DNA of 64,000 bases from Bacteroidales bacterium (GTDB lineage: Bacteria; Bacteroidota; Bacteroidia; Bacteroidales; UBA932): assembly GCA_021371955.1 (NCBI GenBank), contig JAJFVD010000002.1, positions 35,499-99,498 on the forward strand, written 5' to 3'. The translations under genes and the position numbers were made by a program. Within the stretch, counting starts at the first letter, position 1. Every line of letters begins with the position of its first letter. This document shows, piece after piece, positions 50,529-59,668 of this stretch. Below the pieces are notes generated by a model that ran no database searches, was not told the origin of the DNA, and worked only from the letters and a program-made list of their open reading frames with translations.

Positions 50529-52775
50529 TTATTTCCAAATTGTAAATCTGAGACCTGCATATACCTTAACTCCCATTAGAGGGCCCCATATAAGTGTAGA
50601 ATTGAATCCCTGACTGTACGGATCGCTGGCATTCATTATAGGATGTTTTTGCCTGTAGTTGCTGAGATTTTCTCCTCCTATGTAAACATCAAGGTCCCTG
50701 AATTTTTTTGTAACCTGAGCATAAAACATAGGATATACCGGAGAGTTTCCTCCTCCAATAAAGCTGGGCAATTTTGAAGGGCCGTTTAGCTGCGCGGTAA
50801 AATCAAATGTCCATTTGTTCATTCTTGTAGCATACTGAAAATTCAGTACACCTTTGTAGCGGCTCACAAGCGGCCTCTCTACCAGTCCCTGGCCTTCCAG
50901 CGTTGCCTTGGCATCGTTGTAACGGAAAGTTGCAAGTATTGTAAATCTCTCAACAGGCGCAACAGAAAAATCGGCCTGATAGGTATTTGTATAAGATCTT
51001 CCGTCCAGATTGTAGAACCAGACTTCAGATGTGTTGCGCTCCTGATCCACAATCAGCTGAGAATTAAAATCAGTCCGGAAATAGTCAAAACTAAGTGAAG
51101 CCTTTTTATCAAATCCAAAAGGCATATACCCAGTAAGATTAACTCCGTATGTCCATGCATCTTCTATATCCGGATTGTTTTCAAGAACAATTCTTCGCCC
51201 GGTAGAAAGTATACCAAGGTTGTCCGAAATCTGATTCGGGGAGCGGAACCCTCTGCCGGCAGACCCACGGAATATGAGTTCGTCAAAGAATGCATATTTT
51301 ACATTTACCCTGGGAGCGAAAAGCCATCCGTAAATATTGTTTCTGTCCAGCCTGATGCCTGTAACCACGGATACTTTTTCACCTTTAGTATATGTATACT
51401 CTCCATATGCTCCAACAGACCTCTCCTCTCTTCCCGGATAAAGAACGGAAACATCGCTTAGATTATCTGCAGAAGTAAATTCTCTTATGGTTAGAGTCTC
51501 GTCCAGATTGTCCATCTGACCGCTTAATCCAAGGATTAATTTGTGATTTTCATTAATCTCATTCTGAAATATCACATTAACAAAAGCAGAGTTTTGAATT
51601 GCATCAAATTTATTCAACCCGAAGAATGAGTTTAATCTGTGCCAAGAGTAGTCAATTACTGTTGCAATGTTTTTACTGTTACTGGCATTAAGAGGAATAC
51701 CTATCTTGAGAAATGAGTTAAGCCCTGTGTTTTTTATCTCCGAACCCCACAGATTTGGAGTGATATCCATCCCTTTTTCGAATTCATTCATCCCTGCAAC
51801 TCTGTCGTCGCTAAGCGCCTTAAATCCGAATCTTATCTGCATTCCGTTATCGGCAAGATACAACCACCTGTTTGACACATTAAACTGCATAGAAACCGGC
51901 TCATCCTTGAATCCGTCATGATTTCCGTCATGGCCTTTCGGGTCGGTAGAGAAGTGCCCCAGCATAACTGTGCTCAATTTATTGTTCAACTGAAGCGATG
52001 ATGCGACATTTGCCTCGGTACGTAAAGTGTTGCTGAGAAAAAGATTGAGAAACAGCGGCTGCTCGGCAGTTGGTTTCCTGTGTTCAAGATTTATTTGTCC
52101 TGTAATAGCCTCAAGACCATTTACAACTGACGAGGGACCTTTGGCAATTTGTATGCTTTCGAGCCACTGGCCTGGTATATATGAAAGGCCGAATGGTGCT
52201 GCAATACCTCTCATCACAGGTCTGTTTTCGTCAAGCATCTGTGTATAAATTCCGGAGAGACCCAATAATCGTATCTGACGGGCCCCGGTTATTGCATCGG
52301 CATATCCTACCGTTACGCTTGCAGAGTTTTCAAAACTCTCTGCCAGGTTGCAACAAGCCATTTTACACAGTCCTGCAGCAGTAATTACCTCTGTTTTTAC
52401 CGGAGTTATTTTCGAGAGGAAATTTCCTTCCTGCTTTCCTACAACTCTCGCTGCATTCAGTTCGTTTTGTTCTTTCAGAAGAAGTTCTGCCTTGACTTCC
52501 CCGTTTTTAAGTAATAGGGTATCCTTTGTATAGCCAACATAAGTGGCAATCAGAGATACTGTTCCTGAGCCTTTTTTGTTAAAGGAGAATTCTCCTTTCT
52601 CATTTGACTCGAGAGAAATTTTCCCTTCAAGCCAGTATATTGAGGCGAAAGCCAGTGGCTCAACCTCTCCGTCACTCTTCTGAGCTTTAACTATGCCATT
52701 AATAGTTTGGGCATTAATAGTCAGAGCAGAAGATATAAAAAGTAAAAATGTTAAAATTTTCCTGTTCATATTCAT
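50529..52775 (-). CDS. TonB-dependent receptor, probably metal-related
   Basis: The 748-residue outer-membrane receptor has a signal peptide (about 1-22), a carboxypeptidase-regulatory-like domain (about 23-105), a plug (about 115-235, ending GLEAITGQINLEHRKP) and a 22-strand barrel ending in GLRFTIWK. In the plug, LCKMACCNLAESFENSASVT has three cysteines near the TonB-facing side, a signature I associate with receptors that sit beside HMA and HYC_CC_PP proteins. The neighbours suggest uptake or sensing of copper or zinc; the substrate is not proven. A palindrome lies just upstream. Confidence 0.88.
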   Translation of the reverse strand: MNMNRKILTFLLFISSALTINAQTINGIVKAQKSDGEVEPLAFASIYWLEGKISLESNEKGEFSFNKKGSGTVSLIATYVGYTKDTLLLKNGEVKAELLLKEQNELNAARVVGKQEGNFLSKITPVKTEVITAAGLCKMACCNLAESFENSASVTVGYADAITGARQIRLLGLSGIYTQMLDENRPVMRGIAAPFGLSYIPGQWLESIQIAKGPSSVVNGLEAITGQINLEHRKPTAEQPLFLNLFLSNTLRTEANVASSLQLNNKLSTVMLGHFSTDPKGHDGNHDGFKDEPVSMQFNVSNRWLYLADNGMQIRFGFKALSDDRVAGMNEFEKGMDITPNLWGSEIKNTGLNSFLKIGIPLNASNSKNIATVIDYSWHRLNSFFGLNKFDAIQNSAFVNVIFQNEINENHKLILGLSGQMDNLDETLTIREFTSADNLSDVSVLYPGREERSVGAYGEYTYTKGEKVSVVTGIRLDRNNIYGWLFAPRVNVKYAFFDELIFRGSAGRGFRSPNQISDNLGILSTGRRIVLENNPDIEDAWTYGVNLTGYMPFGFDKKASLSFDYFRTDFNSQLIVDQERNTSEVWFYNLDGRSYTNTYQADFSVAPVERFTILATFRYNDAKATLEGQGLVERPLVSRYKGVLNFQYATRMNKWTFDFTAQLNGPSKLPSFIGGGNSPVYPMFYAQVTKKFRDLDVYIGGENLSNYRQKHPIMNASDPYSQGFNSTLIWGPLMGVKVYAGLRFTIWK

Positions 52776-52783
52776 ATTTAAAA

Positions 52784-52825
52784 TTGTAAATAACTGATAT
52801 TCAAAAAATGAATATCAATTTACAA
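52784..52825. promoter_or_regulatory. Nested palindrome upstream of the metal-related TonB receptor
   Basis: TTGTAAAT (52784-52791) and ATTTACAA (52818-52825) enclose GATATTC (52796-52802) and GAATATC (52810-52816), all perfect. It starts 9 bases before the ATG at 52775, so it is either an operator or a 5' untranslated hairpin. The rest of the 200-base gap to 52976 shows no gene. Confidence 0.5.
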
Positions 52826-52975
52826 CCGCCATTGGGCTAAATATGAATGTGGATTTTTTTGATGTAAAAGTGGCGGACCGCCATATAAAGATTCTGATGA
52901 GTCAAGATGTTTGATTTCCGAATTGAATGCCGACTGACAGGATTCAATATCCGATATGAGGTTAAAATAAGGAAT

Positions 52976-53266
52976 CTAGGAAACCAGTGTGGAATGAGTT
53001 AAATCATATCCTTGTTCGAGGTGATGGATTTCTGTATGACAGCAATTATGGTCGTGATGCTCCTGAGAACAGGTTTCTGTTCCGCTGCAATGGCTGTTAT
53101 GATAATGACTGTGTTGGTGAATATCCTCACATGAGGCGTCCTTGAGAAGCAGGACTACAGTGGATGTGCCGTCTGTATCACATTTGTGCACCCCTATTCC
53201 AATGCTTGCAGTAATGTACAAAAACACAAGCAGGGAAGGTATGATATATTTCAGAACACTCTTCAT
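52976..53266 (-). CDS. HYC_CC_PP family small protein (His/Cys-rich)
   Basis: The 96-residue protein has an N-terminal membrane segment or signal (about 4-24, IIPSLLVFLYITASIGIGV), then GVHKCDTDGTSTVVLL and a tail of His and Cys: SCEDIHQHSHYHNSHCSGTE and HHDHNCCHTEIHH. HYC and CC motifs fit the HYC_CC_PP family of Bacteroidota. It very likely binds metal ions in the periplasm. The start is the ATG at 53264-53266; a TTG nine bases upstream is possible. It precedes the TonB receptor on the same strand. Confidence 0.8.
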   Translation of the reverse strand: MKSVLKYIIPSLLVFLYITASIGIGVHKCDTDGTSTVVLLLKDASCEDIHQHSHYHNSHCSGTETCSQEHHDHNCCHTEIHHLEQGYDLTHSTLVS

Positions 53267-53290
53267 CAGGGTCAAAAGTACGATGTTTTT

Positions 53291-54790
53291 TTAATTATCA
53301 ATCATTTTATCGAATTCGGCAGATATGTCTTTATCTTTTATAAAGTCGTACAGGCTTAGTTTCCGGATGTTAAAATAATAGAGCCAGAAGTTACCCAGGT
53401 CGCTAATTAGCCTTGTTGAAGCCTGATCCTTTTCGGATTGTGCATTATTTAGCTCGGTAACGCCAATGGTTCCGTCAAGGAAGCGTTCACGGGTATTATC
53501 ATATCTTTCCTTAGCAATCGAGTCGGCTCTTACAGAGAGGTTACACTGCAGCACCTGATTGTTAAACTGAATAACTTTAATGAAAATATTCTGTTTGTAT
53601 TCTGTCATCTCCTGATCTACCTGAGCTCTCACAACCTCCTCGCGCGACTTTGCCATTTTAACCCTTCCCTTTCCAAGGCCCCAGTCCATAATCGGGAGCC
53701 TCAATCCAAGACTCACAATCTGCTGGTCCATTGTATTGGAATATGCAGTTCCCAAATCGCTCCCCTGCTGGGTGAGACCAAACTGAGCATTAAGATTTGC
53801 CTGTAAACCCTTACTGGCTTTCATCCTCTCAACCTCCTGCTGTGCCGAAAGAATCTCAAGTTCATTATCCAGCAGGAATGCCGAGTTGGCATAAGACTTT
53901 GTAAGAACCTCATCGAAATTAAGAGTTACGCCGGGCCCCGATTTTGGAAGGATAAGTTCCAGTTCAACATTTTCGTTAAAACCGAGAAATGTTTTAAGAC
54001 GCAGCGTTTTCATTTCTAGGGAAAGCTGATGGTCGTTTATTGCAAGATTGTCATTAATCATTCTAAGTTCCAGCTGCAAAAGTTCGTTTTTTGAAACGGT
54101 ATTTTTTTCATATCTCTGCTTAGCCAGTTTGTAAAGAGAAACTGTATTTTCATAGTTTTTGCTGGACATGGTGAGCCTCTGCTGAGCCTGAAGAACATCA
54201 AAGAACATAGGCGTGACACTCACCACTATATTTTCAAGCTGATCAAGATATCTGCGTTTGGCTCTCTCATATTTCTTTGGCTCAGTTACCATCTCCCACT
54301 TAAGAGTGTTATAGGTCCTTAACGGCTGGATATATGTAATGTTTATAGGCTGCGAATTATATGTTGCCGGATTGCTGCTGTTGTTAAACTGATCCAGCCG
54401 GTACAGACTTGTAAATACAGAAACCTTTCCACCGGTAAATGCAATATTTTGGTCTATCGACAGCGACAGGCTGTTTTTGAGGTTGTTGTTGGCAATATAA
54501 TTAATCTCTCCCGTTTCTGAATTTTGCAAAGGAACAAGTGACCTGTTGTACTGGCCCACAGTTGCAGAAAGATTGAGAGAAGGAAGAAGCTGTGCTTTAA
54601 AAGCGCGAAACTGCCAGTAACTTGCCAGAAAATTGTGTTTTGCTACAAGTGCAGATGGTGATTGATCTCTTGCCGTCTCAATGACTTCGTCGAGAGACAT
54701 TAAAAGTCTTATTTTTTGCGCAAATGAATGTGTTGATAATAAACTAAATACAACAATAAGCGGGATTAATAATTTACTTATTTTCTTCAT
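53291..54790 (-). CDS. TolC-family outer membrane efflux protein
   Basis: The 499-residue protein has a signal peptide (1-24) and the two long helical repeats of TolC proteins, with conserved starts SLDEVIETARDQSPSALVAK and LNLSATVGQYNRS, and a second repeat including LRLPIMDWGLGKGRVKMAKS and VTELNNAQSEKDQASTRLIS. It forms the outer-membrane duct. It is last in a minus-strand cassette with the C39 ABC exporter and the HlyD-like adaptor, so it probably completes a type I secretion route for the small double-glycine peptide. Confidence 0.9.
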   Translation of the reverse strand: MKKISKLLIPLIVVFSLLSTHSFAQKIRLLMSLDEVIETARDQSPSALVAKHNFLASYWQFRAFKAQLLPSLNLSATVGQYNRSLVPLQNSETGEINYIANNNLKNSLSLSIDQNIAFTGGKVSVFTSLYRLDQFNNSSNPATYNSQPINITYIQPLRTYNTLKWEMVTEPKKYERAKRRYLDQLENIVVSVTPMFFDVLQAQQRLTMSSKNYENTVSLYKLAKQRYEKNTVSKNELLQLELRMINDNLAINDHQLSLEMKTLRLKTFLGFNENVELELILPKSGPGVTLNFDEVLTKSYANSAFLLDNELEILSAQQEVERMKASKGLQANLNAQFGLTQQGSDLGTAYSNTMDQQIVSLGLRLPIMDWGLGKGRVKMAKSREEVVRAQVDQEMTEYKQNIFIKVIQFNNQVLQCNLSVRADSIAKERYDNTRERFLDGTIGVTELNNAQSEKDQASTRLISDLGNFWLYYFNIRKLSLYDFIKDKDISAEFDKMIDN

Positions 54791-54842
54791 GGGCAGGCAC
54801 TTGGGTGGTTAAATGCAAAAGTCCACTAAAGATATGAATAAT

Positions 54843-55214
54843 TTAAATCTCATTCAGAATTTTCTCGTCATAAAATTTGGAATAAAAAAACATAAAAACG
54901 AGAGCCCTTATTATTGAAATGATTATCGCCCCTCCAAAAATGAGGCTATAATTTGAGTAGTCATATTCGCAAATAAAAAAGAGGAACAGGAAATTTGCAC
55001 ATGCAAGGTTGAACCCAATTTCCCTGAGCAGCGAAATTACATTAAAAGGGAGATAATTAAACTGGTACAAATTTGTTATAAAAACACAAAGCCAATCACA
55101 TTTGCATTTTTTTATGCGTTTATGCCAGTTCATCTTATGAACTAAAGAGGCAAGAATGCTCGTTGCCACACCGGTAACAACGGCAATAAATATTATTTTA
55201 AATAAAGCATCCAT
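54843..55214 (-). CDS. Small membrane protein of the peptide-export cassette, unknown function
   Basis: The 123-residue protein has three or four hydrophobic segments (about 3-25, 43-62, 66-84, 90-114) and a CKCDW motif after a basic stretch (KRIKKCKCDWLCVF). I do not recognise it. It lies between the HlyD-like and TolC genes with 4 and 52 base gaps and is transcribed with them. It might be an immunity protein for the secreted peptide, since small multispanning proteins often play this role in bacteriocin clusters; this is inference only. Confidence 0.65.
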   Translation of the reverse strand: MDALFKIIFIAVVTGVATSILASLVHKMNWHKRIKKCKCDWLCVFITNLYQFNYLPFNVISLLREIGFNLACANFLFLFFICEYDYSNYSLIFGGAIIISIIRALVFMFFYSKFYDEKILNEI

Positions 55215-55218
55215 AATT

Positions 55219-55731
55219 TCATTTAAAAATATGTTTTAATGGATTGTATATTTTTTCAAGTACACTTGTTTCTGCAGTAATTATTTCGGCATCTCCCTCC
55301 AGAACTGTTGCAGCATTTATGGTCAGTCCACGGTTTGTCCTGAGCCCGTGGGGAAAAATCAATTCAACCGAGTAGAATTTACTTTCTCCCTGTTTTGAAG
55401 GCAAAAGTTTAATACCAGATACTTCTGCTTCAATTGAGCCATATTCAATGTATGGATAGGCTCTCAGCATAATGGTTACATCCTGGCCCAGTCTAACCCT
55501 TTCAACTTTGGACCCGGTGAGTACAAGAGTACCTTTAAAACTTGCTACCCCGCTAATTGAAACAGAAGCCCTGATATTATCGGAAAATTTAAAGTTTGCG
55601 CCAAATACAAAAAGTGAAATTACAATTACTATCATTAAAAAATTACCCCACCGGATTATCCATCTTGGTGGTCTGGAGAGAATATCGTTAATATCTTCCG
55701 ACTTTAATTCTATTTTTCTCTCATTAGACAT
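55219..55731 (-). CDS. Very short HlyD-like periplasmic adaptor
   Basis: The 170-residue protein has a cytoplasmic N-terminus (about 1-28), one transmembrane helix (FLMIVIVISLFVFGANF) and a periplasmic region with beta strands typical of adaptor barrels (GTLVLTGSKVERVRLGQDVT then VTIMLRAYPYIEYGSIEAEV). It lacks the long coiled-coil hairpin and lipoyl half-motifs of normal HlyD proteins, which are usually 270-430 residues. The ATG at 55731 overlaps the ABC gene end by eight bases. Gene order makes it the adaptor of the exporter; it may be a minimal form or a truncation. Confidence 0.75.
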   Translation of the reverse strand: MSNERKIELKSEDINDILSRPPRWIIRWGNFLMIVIVISLFVFGANFKFSDNIRASVSISGVASFKGTLVLTGSKVERVRLGQDVTIMLRAYPYIEYGSIEAEVSGIKLLPSKQGESKFYSVELIFPHGLRTNRGLTINAATVLEGDAEIITAETSVLEKIYNPLKHIFK

Positions 55732-57916
55732 ATAGCTGATTTTTAACAAGTTCATAATAAGGTCCCTGTTTGGCAACTAATTCCTCATGGCTCCCCTCCT
55801 CCATCACTACACCTTTATCCAGTACTACTATTTTATCTGCATTTTTTACTGTACTCAGGCGGTGCGCTACAACAATAACTGTCCGGCCCACAAAAAAGCT
55901 GTTGAGATTTTTCATTATCTCTCTTTCATTGTTTGCATCAAGAGCATTTGTTGCTTCGTCAAAAATGATAAACTCCGGATTTTTATATACGGCTCTTGCA
56001 ATTAACAGTCTCTGTTTCTGTCCCATGCTGAGCCCGTTTCCCTCCTGCCCTATTTTTGTGTTGTACGTGAGAGGAAGTGATTCGATGAATTCCCTGATAT
56101 TTGCAATTCCGACAGCTTTAAGCAACCTGTCTTCGTCAATCTTTTCCACTCCGGGAGCAATGTTGTTTGCAATCGTATCAGAGAAAATAAATCCGTCCTG
56201 CATAACAACACCGCATTTGGACCGCCATGCGCTCATACTAAGGTTGAGCAGCCTGTTTGGCCCGTAAAATATTTCGCCAAAAGTTGCGGAGTAAAAACCA
56301 AGTAAAAGCTTAATGAGAGTAGTTTTTCCGCTGCCGCTTGTGCCAACGATCGCCGTTATTTTTCCCGAAGGAATAATGAGGTTAATGTTTTTTAGGACAT
56401 ACCCTGCTCCGGCACCTTCGTATTTAAAAAACATATTGTCGATGACAATATTCTCTCCTGAAGGAATTTCGGAAACTAATGTTTCGCTTGTGTTCTCTTC
56501 CTCCTTTTTGTCGTGGATTTCTGCCAGCCTCTCAAGACTTATTTTTGCATCCTGAGAAGATTGCATAAAGGCAATAATCTGAGCAACCGGTGAGTTAAGC
56601 TGACCATTTATAAATTGTACGGACAACATCATACCTAAAGTGAGGTCTCCGTCTATTACCGATTTTGCAGCAATAACAGTTATGAAAATGTTTTTAAGCT
56701 GATTGATGAGAGTTGCCCCTGCCTCCTGATACTGCCCGAGCGCAAGTCCCTTTATATTCAGCTTAAAGAGTTTTGCCTGAATTTTCTCCCATTCCCAGCG
56801 TTTTTGTCTTTCGCAGGAGTTCAGCTTGATTTCCTGCATACCTGTAATAAGTTCAATTACCGAACTCTGGTTTGCCGCATTCTGGGTGAATGATTTATTA
56901 TCCAAATCCCTCCTGCGCCTCATGAACTGAGATACCCACAACAAATAAATGATTGAACCAACAAGAAAAATTAAAAATATTTTCGGACTGTAATAAAGAA
57001 GCACAGCACCAAAAATTAATATGTTGAACAAAGAAAATAGAATGCTTAAAGATGATCCTGTGAGGAAATTTTGTATTCGTTTATGGTCGCCTATTCTCTG
57101 AAGCAGGTCGCCGGTCATTCTGGTATCAAAAAAACCAATTGGAAGCTTCATGAGCTTTGTGAGAAAATCGGAAAGAAGCGAAATGTTTATTCTCGTTCCA
57201 AGGTGGAGTAGAATCCAGCCTCTTATGAAATCGACGGATGCCATGCTGAGAGTGAGCATGAGCTGCGCCAGAAGAACGAGCCAGATAAAGTTTATGTTTC
57301 TCTCGCCGATACCAACATCAACAATACTCTGCGTGAGAAAAGGAAGACAAAGCTGCAACAGGCTTCCGAGCAGCAACCCGCATATTACCTGAATAATAAG
57401 TTGTCTGTGGGGTTTAAGATAAGAAAAGAGGAACGAGAAGCCTTTAGGGTTTATAGTTTCTCCCTCAACTTTATAAAATTGTGGCGTGGGTTCCAGAAAA
57501 AGAGCAATTCCTCTTCCCTGGCCATCGCTGACTGTTGTGAACCATGATTTTTTGAATTCGTCTGCAGTAAGTTTTACAAGACCTGTTGCGGGGTCGGCAA
57601 TTAACATTTTGATATTTTCCCCGCTTCCCTTCACTCCGTATAAAACTACAAAGTGTTTCTGGTTCCAGTGCAGTATGCAGGGCAATGTTCCTTTGCATAA
57701 TTCTTCGAATGAAAGCCGTGCACCGAGACTTCTGAAGCCAATGCTTTCCGCAGCCTTGCTTATTCCGAATAAATTTACGCCTTGTTTCGAAAATTCACAT
57801 TTCTCTCGCAGTGTCTCCAGGGTATAGTGGCGGCCATAGTAGTTTGCAATCATCCTGAGCGATGATGGTCCGCAGTCTGTTGAATCCAGCTGAGAGAAGT
57901 GTTTGAATCCCTTCAC
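55724..57916 (-). CDS. Peptidase-containing ABC exporter (C39 leader-cleaving, PCAT type)
   Basis: The 730-residue protein joins three parts: a C39 Cys protease (1-140; QLDSTDCGPSSLRMIANYYG with the catalytic Cys, HWNQKHFVVLYGV with the His, then ADPATG with the Asp), a six-helix membrane domain (about 165-440) and an ABC ATPase (about 490-730; AIVGTSGSGKTTLIKLLL, LSMGQKQRLLIARAVY, FIIFDEATNALD). Such PCAT proteins cut double-glycine leaders and export the released peptide. All catalytic parts look intact. A double-glycine peptide gene lies 142 bases upstream. Confidence 0.95.
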   Translation of the reverse strand: MKGFKHFSQLDSTDCGPSSLRMIANYYGRHYTLETLREKCEFSKQGVNLFGISKAAESIGFRSLGARLSFEELCKGTLPCILHWNQKHFVVLYGVKGSGENIKMLIADPATGLVKLTADEFKKSWFTTVSDGQGRGIALFLEPTPQFYKVEGETINPKGFSFLFSYLKPHRQLIIQVICGLLLGSLLQLCLPFLTQSIVDVGIGERNINFIWLVLLAQLMLTLSMASVDFIRGWILLHLGTRINISLLSDFLTKLMKLPIGFFDTRMTGDLLQRIGDHKRIQNFLTGSSLSILFSLFNILIFGAVLLYYSPKIFLIFLVGSIIYLLWVSQFMRRRRDLDNKSFTQNAANQSSVIELITGMQEIKLNSCERQKRWEWEKIQAKLFKLNIKGLALGQYQEAGATLINQLKNIFITVIAAKSVIDGDLTLGMMLSVQFINGQLNSPVAQIIAFMQSSQDAKISLERLAEIHDKKEEENTSETLVSEIPSGENIVIDNMFFKYEGAGAGYVLKNINLIIPSGKITAIVGTSGSGKTTLIKLLLGFYSATFGEIFYGPNRLLNLSMSAWRSKCGVVMQDGFIFSDTIANNIAPGVEKIDEDRLLKAVGIANIREFIESLPLTYNTKIGQEGNGLSMGQKQRLLIARAVYKNPEFIIFDEATNALDANNEREIMKNLNSFFVGRTVIVVAHRLSTVKNADKIVVLDKGVVMEEGSHEELVAKQGPYYELVKNQLYV

Positions 57917-58058
57917 TTTTTTAACAAATTCGTTTTAAATAATTTGGACAATCATAACAATCATCCCAATGCATAATAAAATTATGCCATTCAATTGCAG
58001 TTTAATCGCTGAAAATCAGCATTTTGTCATCAAACTGCCTAAAAATCTTAAGAAATAC

Positions 58059-58196
58059 TTAATTTCTTCCGTCGCGGATTACGATGTAAATTACATTCCC
58101 GTCACCATCGATAATTTGTAGTACCTTGTCACCGCCGATTACATTAATCATCTCTTGTTCATTCAAATTTTCAAATGTTGTGTTTGTTGTTTTCAT
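58059..58196 (-). CDS. Double-glycine leader peptide precursor (45 residues), putative bacteriocin or peptide signal
   Basis: The frame starts at ATG 58194-58196 and stops at TAA 58059-58061. The first 22 residues MKTTNTTFENLNEQEMINVI plus GG form a classical C39 leader, with ENLNEQEMINVIGG close to the LSxxELxxIxGG pattern. The predicted mature peptide has 23 residues, starting DKVLQIIDGDGNVIYIVIRD and ending GRN; it is hydrophobic with acidic DGDG and no cysteine, so it has no disulfide or lanthionine. The gene is just upstream of, and on the same strand as, the C39 exporter that would process it. I see no known class II bacteriocin motif. It is shorter than most gene-calling cut-offs, which may explain why such peptides go unseen. 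Confidence 0.8.
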   Translation of the reverse strand: MKTTNTTFENLNEQEMINVIGGDKVLQIIDGDGNVIYIVIRDGRN

Positions 58197-58241
58197 TGCA
58201 TTTATTGTTTTTGTTCATACAAATAAATTAATAAAAATTGT

Positions 58242-58249
58242 TAGATTTG
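58242..58249 (+). promoter_or_regulatory. -7 promoter box for the histidine kinase gene
   Basis: TAGATTTG matches TAnnTTTG and ends 39 bases before the ATG at 58289. No TTTG at -33 with proper spacing. Confidence 0.4.
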
Positions 58250-58288
58250 CATACAAATTACTGACTGTTTACTGATAGTTTGCTGAAA

Positions 58289-59668
58289 ATGCTAAATCGT
58301 GTACTTTCCATTTCAATTATTGCAATACTCTTTCTTCTCTCACTGCAGGGCGCATGGCTCGTGAGAATCATTGAAAATGAAGAAACTAAATTTAAAAATG
58401 AAGTTGAAATTATTTTAAAAGATGCTATTAATAAAGAATTAAACTCAAGATTAAAATCTTTAACTCAAAACAATAATTTTAGTGTTACTATATATAAAAA
58501 TGCTCCACAGAAGGGTCTTGCATCAAATACTAAGGTTCAAACGTTAGATGTTTCGAAAGTAACCCAAACTTATACAAAAGTAACTCTTGAAGAGGCTCTT
58601 CAGGAGGCATATAAAAATGACTTCCCATTAAATCTGGATACCTTATCCTCAATATTTACAAGATCACTCGCTAAAGCAGAAAAAGCAACAAATTACAAAC
58701 TCGCATATATTTCCTCCAATACAACAAAAATAATTGAGTCAAAAAATACTAATACCACCATTTTTTTTCTGAACTCTTCATTTGATACAACAATACCACT
58801 AACTGTATCGAAAGACCTCTCTATTAAAGCAACTATATTCTATCCTCGCTCAGTATTTAAGGGTGACCTCCTTTCAATATTGATTTTGTCCCTTGTTTTA
58901 ACAATATTTATTCTGTTCAGCATAATCATGCAGACAAGAATGTTATATAAACAGGTATCGCTTGCCAAGCTCAAGGAGAACATTACACACTTCCTCACGC
59001 ACGAGCTCCGTTCACCTCTGCAGTCTTCAATAACCAATCTTGAAGTGGGGCAAATGGCCGACAGCAAAACAGCACCTTATTTTCTTGAGAAAACGAAGGA
59101 GCAGCTTTACTTTCTTAATGGTCTCATCGAAAATATCCTGGACATAAACAAGTTTGAGAAACGCCAGTCTTCCCTTAAAAAAGAGTTGTTCGATATAAAT
59201 GCGGCAATTGAACCGCACATCGCCAGGCATAACGTGGATGCGAAGAAAACTGTTACAATTTCTACAGATATCACACCCGGGAGCGAGATGTTTTATGGCG
59301 ACAAGCTTCATATTTCCAATGCCATTGGAAATCTGATAGACAATGCAATTAAGTACTCAAACGATCCTGTGAACATTATAGTTTCAGCAAAAGAAGACAA
59401 ACGTTTTTATAACATCTCTGTTGAAGACAACGGCATTGGAATACCAAAGGACGAACAATCAAAAGTGTTTGAGAAGTTCTACAGGGTCAATAAAAGGGAA
59501 CACTCTCAAAAAGGCAAGGGCTTTGGTCTCGGCCTTACTTATGTTATGTGGGTTGTCAAAGCCCATAAAGGAAAAATATCTCTCACCAGCGAGGTGGGAA
59601 CAGGAAGTAAGTTTACATTATCACTAATTAAAAACGAACATGGCAAAGAAAATACTGCTCGCGGATGA
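58289..59668 (+). CDS. Sensor histidine kinase
   Basis: The 459-residue protein has an N-terminal helix (about 5-25, LSISIIAILFLLSLQGAWLV), a periplasmic sensor region (about 26-190) without a family I recognise, a second helix (about 195-217), the H-box (FLTHELRSPLQSSITN, with the phospho-acceptor His), N-box (NLIDNAIKYS), G1 (VEDNGIGIPKDEQSKVFEKF) and G2 (GKGFGLGLTYVMWVVKAHKG). No HAMP domain is visible. It overlaps the response-regulator gene by 29 bases, so the two act as a pair. It is divergent from the double-glycine peptide, making it a candidate receptor or regulator of that cassette. The ATG at 58289 follows a TTG at 58280. Confidence 0.9.
   Translation: MLNRVLSISIIAILFLLSLQGAWLVRIIENEETKFKNEVEIILKDAINKELNSRLKSLTQNNNFSVTIYKNAPQKGLASNTKVQTLDVSKVTQTYTKVTLEEALQEAYKNDFPLNLDTLSSIFTRSLAKAEKATNYKLAYISSNTTKIIESKNTNTTIFFLNSSFDTTIPLTVSKDLSIKATIFYPRSVFKGDLLSILILSLVLTIFILFSIIMQTRMLYKQVSLAKLKENITHFLTHELRSPLQSSITNLEVGQMADSKTAPYFLEKTKEQLYFLNGLIENILDINKFEKRQSSLKKELFDINAAIEPHIARHNVDAKKTVTISTDITPGSEMFYGDKLHISNAIGNLIDNAIKYSNDPVNIIVSAKEDKRFYNISVEDNGIGIPKDEQSKVFEKFYRVNKREHSQKGKGFGLGLTYVMWVVKAHKGKISLTSEVGTGSKFTLSLIKNEHGKENTARG

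Noticed and set aside
55770..56267. Open frame of 165 codons on the plus strand
   Set aside because: Antisense to the ATPase domain of the C39 exporter.
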